Assembly (NCBI GenBank): GCA_030761205.1
Contig: JAULJL010000003.1
Location: forward strand, 32,212,301 to 32,276,300
DNA: 64,000 nt
Direction: 5' to 3'
Source of the DNA: Fremontodendron californicum
Lineage: Eukaryota > Streptophyta > Magnoliopsida > Malvales > Malvaceae
The notes under the pieces are model-generated. The model worked only from the letters and a program-made list of their open reading frames with translations, did no database searches and was not told the DNA's origin. Below are positions 1 to 10,241 of the stretch, piece after piece; the stretch's first letter is position 1; every line of letters starts with the position of its first letter. Made by a program: the position numbers and the translations under genes.

Positions 1-1634
1 TAGTCGAATGTCCTTGAATTCTTGCGTGGTATGCGCAGTTAGTATTTGCATTGTACCACCTTGGATATGGCGGTGTCAGAGGTTTTAGGTACACGGGTGC
101 AACAAGTTGACCCTGCACCAGTTTGGGATATAGCTCACCATAGGTGGTAGGAATCGGATCAAATTGGGGTTTTTGATTATTCCTTGGTGAACGTTGGTCA
201 TTGCGCCCGGCTCCCTGAGTGTTTGGGACAGTATTTCTGGGAAGGTTTATTTGTGGGGATATGCCAGTTGGAAACGGCTATTGTGGTATATTGGTATAAG
301 GGAAGGGATTTTGGGTAAGGTGGTTCACATTGGGGTAATAAGGATTATACCTCGGGTAAGGTGTGTAAGGTGTAGGAGGTGCATAAGATATGGTAGGAGT
401 ATAGGGCCTTGGTAGTGTATGTGATGTGGGACCTGCATATGGGTATTGGTTGATACTAACTGCATAGGTCTCCTCTTTTTTCTGACAGGGAATGCCTTTT
501 TCGGAATAGAAGGCTCTCCTCATTCCATTTTCCCATTCTTAATGGTCGACTCTATCATCTCCCCAGATATTACCATGTCTGCAAAGTCTTTGGTGGCACT
601 CCCCACCAATTTATCATAATATGGTGCTTTCAAAGTGTTGATGAAAAGCACTGTAGTTTCTTTGCTAGTTAAAGGGGGTTGCACTTGTGTGGCCAGATCC
701 CTCCACCTTTGCGACTATTCTTTGAAACTCTCATTAGTCCTCTTTTCCATGTTCTGTAGCAATAGCCTATCAGGTACCATGTCAGACACATGCTTATAAT
801 ATTCCATGAAAGCCCTGGCTAAATCTGTCCATGAACGAATCTTGGTACGACTCAGTTGATTGTACCATCGGGTTGCTGACCCTGTCAAGCTATCTTGGAA
901 ACAATGGATAAGGAGTTTCCCATTATCATCATGCCCCATCATCCTTCTGCAGTACATGGTCAGATGTGCTGATGGGTTGGTAGTCCCATTATATTTTTCA
1001 AAGTCTGGTACTTTGAACTTAGGGGGAATTACTAAATCGTGCACTAAACTTATCTCTTTGGCATATAGACTGCCAAATAACTCTGCCCCTTCAACGGCCC
1101 TTAGCCTCTCCTCCAGCAGTTGATATTTTTTCTGTGATTCTGCCATTTCGACCCTCTTCAGCTCAGTTATCTTTGCCTTTTCCTTTTCAGCTAGTTCCTC
1201 AAAGTCGGGAACGTTAAATCATTTAGGTCAGCTCCCACATTACCCTTTTCGGGAACATAATTCTGTGTCTCTACAGCTGGCTCGATAATAACATAGGAGG
1301 CTGCCTTAATTGGCACCTCTTGGCCCTTTTGCGGTATGTTTTCTGGTTTATCTTTTTCAACTACCACCCCTTTCTTGATGATCGAATTCTCTCCCGGCCC
1401 TTTTTGTTTCATCATGGCACTCATCATTTCCATGAGTTTAGTCATCTGTTCTCGAGGCTCCTCCTGAGATTTAGCTAATTGTTCCTGCAGTTCCCTCTGA
1501 GTTCTTTCCATTCTTTTAATTCTAGTAAGCTGATCATTTTCCATAGCTCTGGCTTGAGATCGAGTATTGTAAAGGTGTCGAAAATCCATTTCTTTCTGAG
1601 TGCGACCAATTGTAACTTTAGTTTTGAAAACCAT
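1..1634 (-). pseudogene. gag: Gag polyprotein of element A, broken and truncated by the window edge
   Basis: Gag forms the capsid and nucleocapsid of the retrotransposon particle. From the ATG at 1634 the order is: a charged coiled-coil N-terminus (MERTQRELQEQLAKSQ), a frameshift near 1190-1210, the Ty3/gypsy Retrotrans_gag domain at about 1146-715 (VIPPKFKVPDFEKYNGTTNP, then FQDSLTGSATRWYNQL), an in-frame stop near 712 just after SFKE, a further gag stretch, and a Tyr/Pro-rich linker at about 523-200. The last codons before the edge read RWYNANTNCAYHARIQGHST, the start of a zinc-knuckle-like motif. At least one frameshift and one stop make it non-functional. The domain order is canonical, unlike the gag modules of B1 and D in this window. 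Confidence 0.88.
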
Positions 1635-1679
1635 GGTTTAGAAATTATTGACACATTCTTTTTTTATGTTTTATAAAAA

Positions 1680-1990
1680 ATGAATGAATGAATGTATGAC
1701 TAAATATGAATGAATGAATCAAATAAAATGTATATGTACATGATTACGTATATGAATACGAAAGAATGAATGAACAAGCGAAATGAATAAATGAGTGGTT
1801 AAATGTATGAGTATGAATGAATGAACAAGTAAAAGGAATAAATAAGTGGTTAGGTGTATGAATATGAATGAATGAACAAGTAAAAGAAATAAATAAGTGG
1901 TTAAGTGTATGAACATAAACGAATTTCTAAACTGAATGATTATAAATATGAGTAAATGTACAGAACAAACAAAACATATAAAATATGAAT
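1680..1990 (-). repeat. Tandem repeat of about 60 bp upstream of A gag
   Basis: At least three units share the pattern GAATGAATGAACAAG followed by AATAAATRAGTGGTTA and a GTATGAAYAT tail. The array sits directly 5' of gag in the element's sense. The open frame across it on the minus strand is only a translation of the repeat. Elements B1 and D have different degenerate arrays at the equivalent position before each gag module. Confidence 0.75.
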
Positions 1991-2099
1991 GCATTTAATT
2001 TATTGGCCCCGGGATAATTTCAACCGAACGGTCTTTCATTGATTTCCTAGAACTAAATACATCACAGATAGAATAAAAGGATCACTGCCTAAGATAAGT

Positions 2100-3425
2100 C
2101 TGTAATTCTCCTTTCAAAGTGCTATTACAACATTAGTCCTACAGTGACTTCCTCGGATCTTGGACTTTCTTTCACAGTCTTCTTTTGATTGCCTTACTCT
2201 TCAATCTAACCCCTACTTGTTCACGGCCCCTTGACGTTTCAACAGAAGCATCACCGTTAAAGCTTTCTTTAGCTTGCTTCTCCAGTTGATTGGCTCGGGC
2301 TTCCTCATGCTTCGCCCTTTCTTTCCAGTAGTTATTCTCCTTCTTGAGGTTTTTGACTTCATGTTCCCACTCCGGGAAGTCTTGAGAGTCCCCTCAAAAT
2401 CTGAGCTCAAAGCGGTGCCTCTTGTTCTCCAAATGTAATTCTCGAAGATCGCCCTTAGCAGTGTCCCTTTCTCTCTTGATCTTTTCCTTTTCTCTTTCTC
2501 GAGCTGGTTCCCTATTTTTCATGTCCTCAAGTTCTTCCTATAGTCGGGCAATCTCCTTGCTCATCTGGGCCTTTTCTTTTTCAAATTCCGCCCTTGCAAT
2601 TTCTAACTCTGATGGCATTTCCCTCGGTGGTGAATTCATGAACTGGACCTCTTCCCCACCTGATGTCAGCAACCTATCATTAATCCTTAATTCCCTCTAT
2701 ACCAGGTAATCAGGTGTGACGATGTCGGCATATCTGGCCACTTTTATCCGGTGAGTTTTCTTCCATGCTTCAATCACTGCCCACACCTTTCCAGAATATT
2801 CGTCTTCCCTATAAGTGAACTCTGATGATCCTAGATTATGAGTCACGGGTGTGAATTGCCGAGACTCAACCTGTCTTTGTACCAACAAAGGCACATAACT
2901 CACAGACCCTCAAATTCCGAGTAGTGGAACTCCCGAGTTGTCCATACATTTGTACATAATCGGCAAGGAACCATCCATGGAACTCTCCAAGTCACCATCT
3001 CCCCTTTTAGATTCCGGAACATGTTGACCCATTTCTCTTCATCCCCGTCTTTAGGCCAATAATTTTGAAGGAATTCCCTTATCAGAACTAAAGACTTCAT
3101 GTAATGTTTGAAGAAAACCTTTTCTATCTTCCAAAAGTGACTTTGAATCCAAATATAAAGGACTTGTACACACCCCTTGATTCTCCCTTGTCCTGCCCTT
3201 TTACTGAATATTCAATCGTAACAGTGCTACATAATCTTCAATCAGTGGGGTCATATCCTCCTTGTTAAAAGTGAAACATCTATAAGCAAGATTCCAAAAC
3301 TGTACCATAGCCTGAATCAACCCACTATTGACCCAAATCGGAATAAGAGTGCTATATCTCCATATTTCTGAGTAAAGGCTTCTTTCTCTGATATATTCCA
3401 CTGATTCCAAATATCGGCTAACCCT
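2100..3425 (-). pseudogene. DUF7745-like plus coiled-coil gene in element A, broken
   Basis: Conceptual translation on the minus strand gives, in order: AMVQFWNLAYRCFTFNKEDM with TPLIEDYVALLRLNIQ (3410-3201), a WPKDGDEEKWVNMFRNLKGE stretch (3100-2900), VESRQFTPVTHNLGSSEFTY (2903-2697), and a long Glu/Lys/Arg-rich coiled coil (about 2700-2210). This order matches the plant-specific DUF7745 proteins (FWNPAY..CFTF, then an ALLR motif, then a coiled coil) that are multicopy in genomes such as cotton and usually lie in or beside gypsy elements. The function of the family is unknown. Several frameshifts and stops separate the segments. It lies between the leader and gag, where B1 and D carry an extra gag module. 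Confidence 0.7.
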
Positions 3426-4525
3426 CGGAGATTATTCTGTCTAGAATCTACTTTGTCCCTTTTCGGCAATACTGACACATAATCTTTCTTCAGGCAATCA
3501 CCATCCTCCCTCTAATCTTTTTCCGACCGTGCCCTGACTACTGCATGATCTTCTATCACCAAAATAACCTAACACTCCATGAAAGTCCTTTGGGTTGATG
3601 ACTATCCCAAGGCCAACAAACTCCAAGTGTATGATGATGTCTATGATGCATGTCAAAGAAAAGAAAACGGAAAGAAATAGATTAGTAAAGAAATGAATTC
3701 ACCAATATAACATAAATAACAACATGCTTTAAAAAATGTCTTGAAATTTTTAATAGAGCTTCGGCATTACGACGCCTTCGGACAAAATAATAAATTTATT
3801 ACGAGCGACATGATGTTCGTTCATCATCACCCAATTTGTAAAATCTAACATATGGAAAGATGGTAAAAGGTTGGAAATGTTCCTCCATGTGTTCTTAAAC
3901 TTCGGGTATCTAACAAAAATCCGGCATGGTTTCGTCTAGGTTCACTATATGAAGGTGAATCAGTTCTAAGGCCCCGAATTGTTCCTCATTGTCGCCTATG
4001 AAGGCTAGTAAGGCACCCCGATAAAAACGGGTTCAATTCGTTAGACTATATTTTCCTATGCCCGTACGGAGGATTATCACGAAGGCATTAGGTACTTTAT
4101 ACTCCGAAAGTGTTTCACTAGTCCATACGGAGGATCATCATGAAGGCATAGTTACTTTACTCCCACTTAAAAGGATGGAACCCGGGTAAAGGATTCATGT
4201 TATGCAAAAGCAGACATAGTGTGTGCGGAGGAACAAAACAAACCTGTCACCACATATTCTACACCCCTTATTCTAAATACCCCACTAAAATCAAACAATG
4301 TAAAGCATCAGTCAAGCAAACATATAAATATACGCAACAAAATAACCAGAGAACAAATAATAATATGCATGCATATGAAGATGGACATATTTAAAATATT
4401 TTATTATTTTCAAAATTCTCTTTATTATTTTAAAAATATGGGAATTAAAATTAAATACCAATTAAACCAAAAAAACCGAGACTTAGATAACACACAATTA
4501 ATTCTAGGCCTAACTCTCTAAAAAT
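3426..4525 (-). other. 5' leader of element A (non-coding)
   Basis: This is the untranslated stretch between the primer site and the first gene. Positions 3830-4200 are recognisably the same sequence as 33100-33480 in B1 and, inverted, 44280-44640 in D, so the leader is conserved across the family. The strong palindrome present in B1 and D has decayed here (around 3810-3830). No believable gene is seen. Confidence 0.65.
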
Positions 4526-4544
4526 ATCCCCAGCGGAGTCGTCG
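4526..4544 (-). other. Primer-binding site of element A (tRNA-Arg type)
   Basis: The plus strand reads tccccagcggagtcg followed by tcg, matching the 3' end of plant tRNA-Arg (ACG-type, recalled from general knowledge) except in the terminal CCA. It lies 4 bp from the LTR end. The intact counterpart in B1 (33686-33704) confirms the assignment. Confidence 0.8.
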
Positions 4545-7251
4545 AGCTATCGCAACCTCTAAAAAAATAACAATAACATGTAACAAGTCTCATCGCAAGA
4601 CTTTATTATTCGTTAGGCGTGAAATTAAGAAAAAAAGGAAAAGTCGACTTAATTTCTCTAGAAAAATGAAGGTGTCGATACGTGATCCCGATCGCAGAGA
4701 CCCGTTCGAGTGAGGGGGAAACAGAAGCAGAGGAAAAGACGACTTAATTCCTCTAGAAATAAAATAAACCGTCGAGGGTATGAAAACGGCCTCGTAAAAA
4801 GACATGGAGTCGCCACCAATCTTTTTTAGCTAGGTGTGATCGAACACCTATTAAAACTGATTTTATAAAACATTTTAAAATTAATTAAAATGTTTTTAAA
4901 ACCAATTTCAAGTCTACGTTATAAACCAGAGAAATCAAAGAAGCGGGTTCGAGAGTCGGTTACGTGCGGGGAATGATTAGCACCCCGACAACGCCCGTAT
5001 AAATCGATACCTTATTTATCGTGTGTTATCTTAAGTCTCGGTAAAAAAGTTGGTTTTTAATTTAGTATTTCAAGTTAATTCCCAAATTTAAGAAAAATAA
5101 TTCCATTTTTAATTGAAAATGATCTGGAATTTATTAATTCAAAATTTTCCTATATTCTCCGACAAAATCGGCAAAATATAGAAATTTTTATTTATTTGGA
5201 AAACTTTCCAAATCATTCTCATTTTTTGAAAGAAATATATTCCTTTATTAATAATAATGGATGATATTCCCTCCAGTAAACCCGGTAGAGAACTCATGAA
5301 TTATTTTAACTCGGGAATATGTTTATTTTTTATTGAAAATCATTAACTTTTCCAAAACATTTAAAAATATGAACATGAACATGTATGACATAAACAAAAT
5401 GACATGGCAAAGTCTAGATAATATAATGCAACCTAAATGATATGACATAATTTAAATGACATAGTATATTCTAGGTAAAATGAAAAATCCTAAGTATCAT
5501 GGTATATTCTAAATGAGATAAAATGATTTAAATGACATGGCAATTTTAAATGATATGGCATATTTTAAATGACATGACATGTTATAAATAAAATCACCTA
5601 AATGACATGGAATATGATCTAAATGACAAGAAATGACATGAAATTAAAATAATGCTAACATATAATATACATGAAAATAAAATAAAAATGCATGAACATA
5701 GTATATGCTAAATGATGTGACAAAAATAAATGACTAAATAAAAAAAAAAGGATATCATGAAACATTCAAAATCATATGGCAAACAAATATAAGATCATAA
5801 AATGTGAAGTAAAATAATAATAATATCGTGGAAAATATCATAGCAAAAATCACACATTTAAATAAAATGCATGAATATGGGAAATGCAATGCAGGAAAAT
5901 GTATTTTTTCCTTTAATTAAAGAAATCCGTATATCTAAAAAGATATCCGGGTACCTTAGGAAAATATGTCAAATTAGATTTTCTAAAAAAACAAAACTTT
6001 GTGATTGTTTGAAAACAAGTTTGAGGAAAATTTGAAAAAAATCAAAACATTTACCAAACCCTTTAAAAATGGCTCTAATTTCCTAAGTTTAAAATCCCAG
6101 ACTTAACTACCCTTAACCCAAGATTTATAAAATCATTTTTAAAATTTAAAAAGGCTTAGAAACTACCCTAAGACAGTAGCTAAAGTTTCTAACCAACCCT
6201 CTCTAAATGCCTTAGCCAAATTCAACCATTATTCCTCTTTTGATTTCAAATCTGCCTCTACTGTCCGGTTTTGCCACATGGTTTTTTAGCCTATTTTTAA
6301 AAATTCAAAAAACTCTAAAAAAGATACTGAAGACTCAAAACATGTAAAAATACACAAGAAAAAATTGGCTTAATTTTCTGATTAAAGATGACTGCCCAGA
6401 AAAATCAGAGAAGTTCGAGTACTGGGTGAAAAAAACTGTTTTGTCAAAACATATTTTTTGCCTTTGATAAATTCATTCAAAAATCAAAGTATAAATTATT
6501 GGAGATCATCCTAAAGACCTAAGGACAGTAGCTAAAATATTTAAAAACCTTGGACAAAAATTGGCTAAGTAAAAAAATCAAAAAGGTAGAACAATCAAGA
6601 CAATTCCTTAATTTTCTGCAAGTATGCTCAAAAGAGCATGACTTTGAGCCATTAATTGGCCTAAGTCACAAATCAAGTGGCAATGACATGGAATGCATGA
6701 ACATACAGCAAATGAAATGTATGAAATGCATGGTCTAAAGGTCTAAATGGTAAAGGAAATGTATGACAATTCATGGCAACCTAAATGCCTAACATGAATT
6801 TGCATGGCAATAAATGCTATCCTAACTCAATATGCATGCAATGCTTGATAATGCAAATATGACTTGGACCTAATATGTTATGAATATGCATGAAAATGCT
6901 AATGTAACCTAAGACCTAAATAGCATAGTAATGCATGACAATACCAATGTGATTTAAGACTTAATATGCATGGCAATACCAATATGGCCTAGACCTAAAT
7001 GTAATGAACATGCATAGCAATACTATGAACATACAATGACCAATGAAACTAATGTTAATGCTGGAACAAATAGCAACTAATACACAATTTCAAGATATGA
7101 TAATGCAAAGCATGTTACCTAAACAAATGCAAATGCAAGACAAGGCAAGGGATGCATGAAGAGGCCAAATGATCACATGAGACTCTAATGCAATCCTATT
7201 TAGTAAATGACACAAGTACATGACAAATCATGTTAAGATGCATAATGTCAT

Positions 7252-7822
7252 GACATTTTCATAAGCAGATAACATACTAAAATCAAAATGCACAAGCTCA
7301 TGGCATGGAAAGACAAACAAGTTAAGAAACAAAAGGAAAATGCACATGCAAGGCATACAAAATGTGAAGTGCCAATTGGTCATGAAAAAAAAATGATGGC
7401 ATTTTATCATTGCATTTTCATAAGCACATGGCATACTAAAATCAAAATGTACAAGTTCATGACATGGAGATGCAAACAAGTTAATAAGAAAAAGGAAAAT
7501 GCACATACAAGGCATACAAAATAGAGTTGCCGAATGGTCATGAAAAAAAATGATGGCATTTTATCATAGCATTTTCATAAGCACATGGCATACTAAAATA
7601 AAAATGTACAAGTTCATGGCATGGAGATGCAAACAAGTTAAGAAACAAAAGGAAAATGCACATGCAAGGCATACAAAAAGTGAAGTTGCTGAATGGTCAT
7701 AAAAAAAATGATGGCATTTTATCATAGCATTTTCATAAGCACATGGCATACTAAAATCAAAATGTACAAGTTCATGGCATGGAGATGCAAACAAGTTAAG
7801 AAGCAAAAGGAAAATGCACATG
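7252..7822. repeat. Tandem repeat of about 158 bp inside the LTR of A
   Basis: Four units begin at a shared CATTTTCATAAGC motif at 7254, 7413, 7570 and 7728 (spacings 159, 157 and 158). Each unit also carries a TACTAAAAT motif and an ATGGCATG..GCAAACAAG stretch. The fourth unit is interrupted by E; the sequence resumes at 18283. Part of this array is duplicated at 16248-16784. Confidence 0.9.
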
Positions 7823-7827
7823 CAAGG
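7823..7827. repeat. Target-site duplication of E, left copy (CAAGG)
   Basis: CAAGG immediately precedes TGATAACTCG and recurs at 18283-18287 after the last LTR base of E. The same five bases also precede the second full LTR at 16780-16784. Confidence 0.9.
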
Positions 7828-9325
7828 TGATAACTCGTATAATTATATAGTTCTTAGTTATGTTTTATTATTGTTTTGTGTCAAATACGAGTTATTATTG
7901 CTTAGTCTACTTGTGTTTATGATCTTTTATATTTTTATGTAATTTGGTGTTTTTCATGAGTTTCTTTGAGTGATTTCAGATTACTAGGTTAAATCAAGAA
8001 TTAAGGGCAAATCCAATTCAGTTCCAGTTCCGACACCTTTTGCCATATCAGCTATATCTGGCGTTTCACTGAAGCAATAAGGCTGAATTTGTTACAGTGC
8101 AAAGTTAAGAGGCATATCTATCTTTTTCATGTTTTACACTTCTTGAAACGGAGTCGTTTTCCCTACCAAAATCGACCATCAAGTTGGCTGATGTGCAATG
8201 ACGTCTGTGCTGACCTGTTTTGGTATTTTGACCATATCTTTTGATCCACATGAGCAAATGATCTGATTCTAACGGCTATGGATCCGTAACCGATAGGGGC
8301 ATATTTTTCTAGAAGACCATTTGATCAGATCGAGCCTCCAACATTGACAAAATCGACCATCAAGCTGGCTGATCAAAATTGTCATACAACATGACGAAAA
8401 TTGTTAGAAAAATGCACCCACCTATTATACCTACCTTTGAAATTTATAAAGCTTGTCTCTTGTCATTTAGCTCTCCAAAATGTGTATAAATAGAGGGCCT
8501 TGGATGAGTATTAGGATACATTATACATTGGTAGGATATTAGCCATTGTAATAAAATTCTCTAAGTTTTCTTCTTTTTTCCTTTCTCTAGTTTTCTTTTT
8601 CTTTATTTACTTATGCTTCTTACATTTCTTTTCATTTTTAGTATGTGTTGCTAATCATATTGTTGAGGTGATGAGGTGAAGCTCTTGGTAAATGCTAAGG
8701 TTAGTCTCTTAAACATGAGCTAAAATGAATCATCATTTATAAACACTAGTATAGATAATATTTTCTTTTGGTTTAAAATCATACTTGCAAAGTAGAGATC
8801 TTGATTCATTATTGACAATGAAAATGGCACAGTAAATGCTTGGTTTCATAACCTTGATTTGTTGTAGACATATACCTTGGCATAAGGAATGCTTGGACTC
8901 TTTTTATGAGTTTTGAGGACACCAAATGAACATAATATCATATGCTATGGACGTTGGACAATTTGGACTGAATTGCTAAACCTTCCGATTGGAACCTCCT
9001 TTATGTGTGGATTTCAATTGTGTAATAAAACAAGATTAATCTTAGCATAACACCAAGAGTGGATTCTCTAACCTCAACATCCTTTCTTATTGTTTTTTTA
9101 TATCTTGTTTAATTGCTTTTATGTTATTTTGTTTATTTTGTTCTCTAATATCTTGTTTACTTTGTTATTGATTCCCTAATATCTTGTTTATTTTCTTTTT
9201 CATATATATTTATAAACTTATACTTACTAGTACGCTTCCCTGTGGTTCGACCTCGGACACCCGAGAATTTATTACTTGAACATAACCTGCACTTGGGTTT
9301 ACAACTCTTAATTGAGTCTCCATCA
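7828..9325 (+). repeat. 5' LTR of element E
   Basis: The LTR is 1498 bp, starts TGATAACTCG and ends GTCTCCATCA, so the ends carry the short inverted TGAT/ATCA. It contains a TATA box at 8485 and a poly(A)-signal-like AATAAA at 8550, which gives a plausible U3-R-U5 layout. The identical-length copy at 16785-18282 confirms both ends. Confidence 0.92.
8485..8493 (+). promoter_or_regulatory. TATA box in the 5' LTR of E
   Basis: The sequence TATAAATAG followed by AGGG sits in the middle of the LTR, the expected place for the U3/R promoter. An AATAAA motif 65 bp downstream (8550-8555) may serve as poly(A) signal in R. The same pair is present in the second full LTR. Confidence 0.7.
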
Positions 9326-9331
9326 AGTTTT

Positions 9332-9349
9332 TGGCGCCGTTGCCGGGGA
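9332..9349 (+). other. Primer-binding site of E (tRNA-Asp type)
   Basis: TGGCGCCGTTGCCGGGGA starts 6 bp after the LTR end. This matches the complement of the 3' end of plant tRNA-Asp, the classic primer of Athila-lineage elements. Confidence 0.9.
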
Positions 9350-9379
9350 GGCAATACTAAGTATATAAGTTTATAAGTA

Positions 9380-9515
9380 TATTTATTTTTATTGGCTGGT
9401 TATACTGCCTATATTTATTTTTATTGGCTGGTTATACCGCCTAATTTTCTATATATTTATATTTATATTGTATATTAACTTTGTTTTATTTTTATTGGCT
9501 GGTTATACCGCCTAA
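9380..9515 (+). repeat. Three-copy repeat of about 28 bp in the E leader
   Basis: Three copies of TTATTTTTATTGGCTGGTTA followed by TACYGCCT lie between the primer site and gag; two are adjacent and the third follows a short AT-rich spacer. They are non-coding; an effect on RNA folding or packaging is possible but unproven. Confidence 0.75.
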
Positions 9516-9599
9516 TCTGTATATTAACTTTGTTTTATGCTTGTTTGGCGACGTGATTTTAGATCTCGTCGTTTAGTTAGATTTTATTGTGAAACTTTT

Positions 9600-9609
9600 T
9601 CAGGTAATC
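9600..9609 (+). promoter_or_regulatory. Candidate splice donor at the start of E gag
   Basis: CAG followed by GTAATC resembles a plant 5' splice site and lies 5' of the ATG at 9630, so a transcript spliced here to the acceptors at 12557 or 13444 would bypass gag. This is inference from sequence only. Confidence 0.3.
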
Positions 9610-9629
9610 TTTCTAATACAACTCCTAAC

Positions 9630-10187
9630 ATGGCTGACAATGAAAGTGTTCATGCTGAAGATGAGAACAGACAAGTACGCACCATGCGTGACTACTTGCA
9701 ACCAACTCGAAGCTCATCACCCTCTTGTTTTATTTTTCCTCTCAATGCAAACAACTTTCGTTTTAAACCAGGTATGATAGCTTTGCTTCCAAATTTCCAT
9801 GGGTTAGAATCGGAAAGTGCTTACTCGTTTCTAAAAGACTTCGAAGATGTATGTGTCACCTTTAATGACCAACAATGTACAAATGAAATTGTCAAGCTAA
9901 AATTATTTCCTTTTTCTTTAAAAGATAAAGCAAAAATTTGGCTTCATAATTTAAAACCAAGGTCAATTGGCACATGGCAAGAATTACAAACTGAGTTTCT
10001 AAAGAAATTTTTCCCAGCACATAAAACTACTGCTTTGAAAAGACAGATTCAAAATTTCAATCAAAATCAAAATGAAGCATTTTTTCAGTGCTGGGAGCGT
10101 TTTAAAGATTTGTTAAGTTCTTGTCCACATCATGGTTTTGAAAAATGGCGTCTTATTAGTTTCTTTTATGAAAGTTTAACTCCCTAA
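9630..10187 (+). CDS. gag: Gag N-terminal part of element E, ended by a premature stop
   Basis: Athila-type gag. The chosen start is ATG 9630 (MADNESVHAEDE), as Athila gag usually begins shortly before an RTMRDYLQPTR-like motif; an upstream in-frame ATG at 9537 is the alternative. The Retrotrans_gag core follows: FHGLESESAYSFLKDFEDVC, LKLFPFSLKDKAKIWL, then WQELQTEFLKKFFP. The frame stops at TAA 10185-10187 in a context (SLTP, stop, TKQFVEKEPEEAFDYL) where related gags continue with Glu. The downstream frame (10242-12386) is in the same phase, so one base change (GAA to TAA) would explain the break. Readthrough is possible but nothing in the sequence proves it. Confidence 0.85.
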   Translation: MADNESVHAEDENRQVRTMRDYLQPTRSSSPSCFIFPLNANNFRFKPGMIALLPNFHGLESESAYSFLKDFEDVCVTFNDQQCTNEIVKLKLFPFSLKDKAKIWLHNLKPRSIGTWQELQTEFLKKFFPAHKTTALKRQIQNFNQNQNEAFFQCWERFKDLLSSCPHHGFEKWRLISFFYESLTP

Positions 10188-10241
10188 ACTAAACAATTTG
10201 TTGAAAAAGAACCTGAAGAAGCCTTTGACTACCTAGACCAT

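Larger units (their letters stand above)
4549..7827 (-). repeat. LTR of element A, 3' portion (left of inserted E)
   Basis: The end TATCGCAACC corresponds to the family LTR end GTTGCGACA on the other strand. The stretch is AT-rich and has short degenerate arrays of AAATGACATGG-like units at about 5390-5720. It is homologous to the B1 LTR (34100-36200) and to the 3' parts of the D LTRs. No gene is supported; the small open frames are repeat translations. The last five bases (CAAGG) are one copy of the TSD made by E. Confidence 0.85.

Noticed and set aside
1719..1994. 91-codon hydrophobic minus-strand frame with repeated HSFIFIHLTTYLF
   Set aside because: Translated 60 bp tandem repeat in the leader of A.
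7228..7821. Minus-strand frames rich in Cys, Phe and His (also at 16241-16471)
   Set aside because: They are translations of the 158 bp LTR repeat; the duplicated copy at 16248-16784 gives the same frames.
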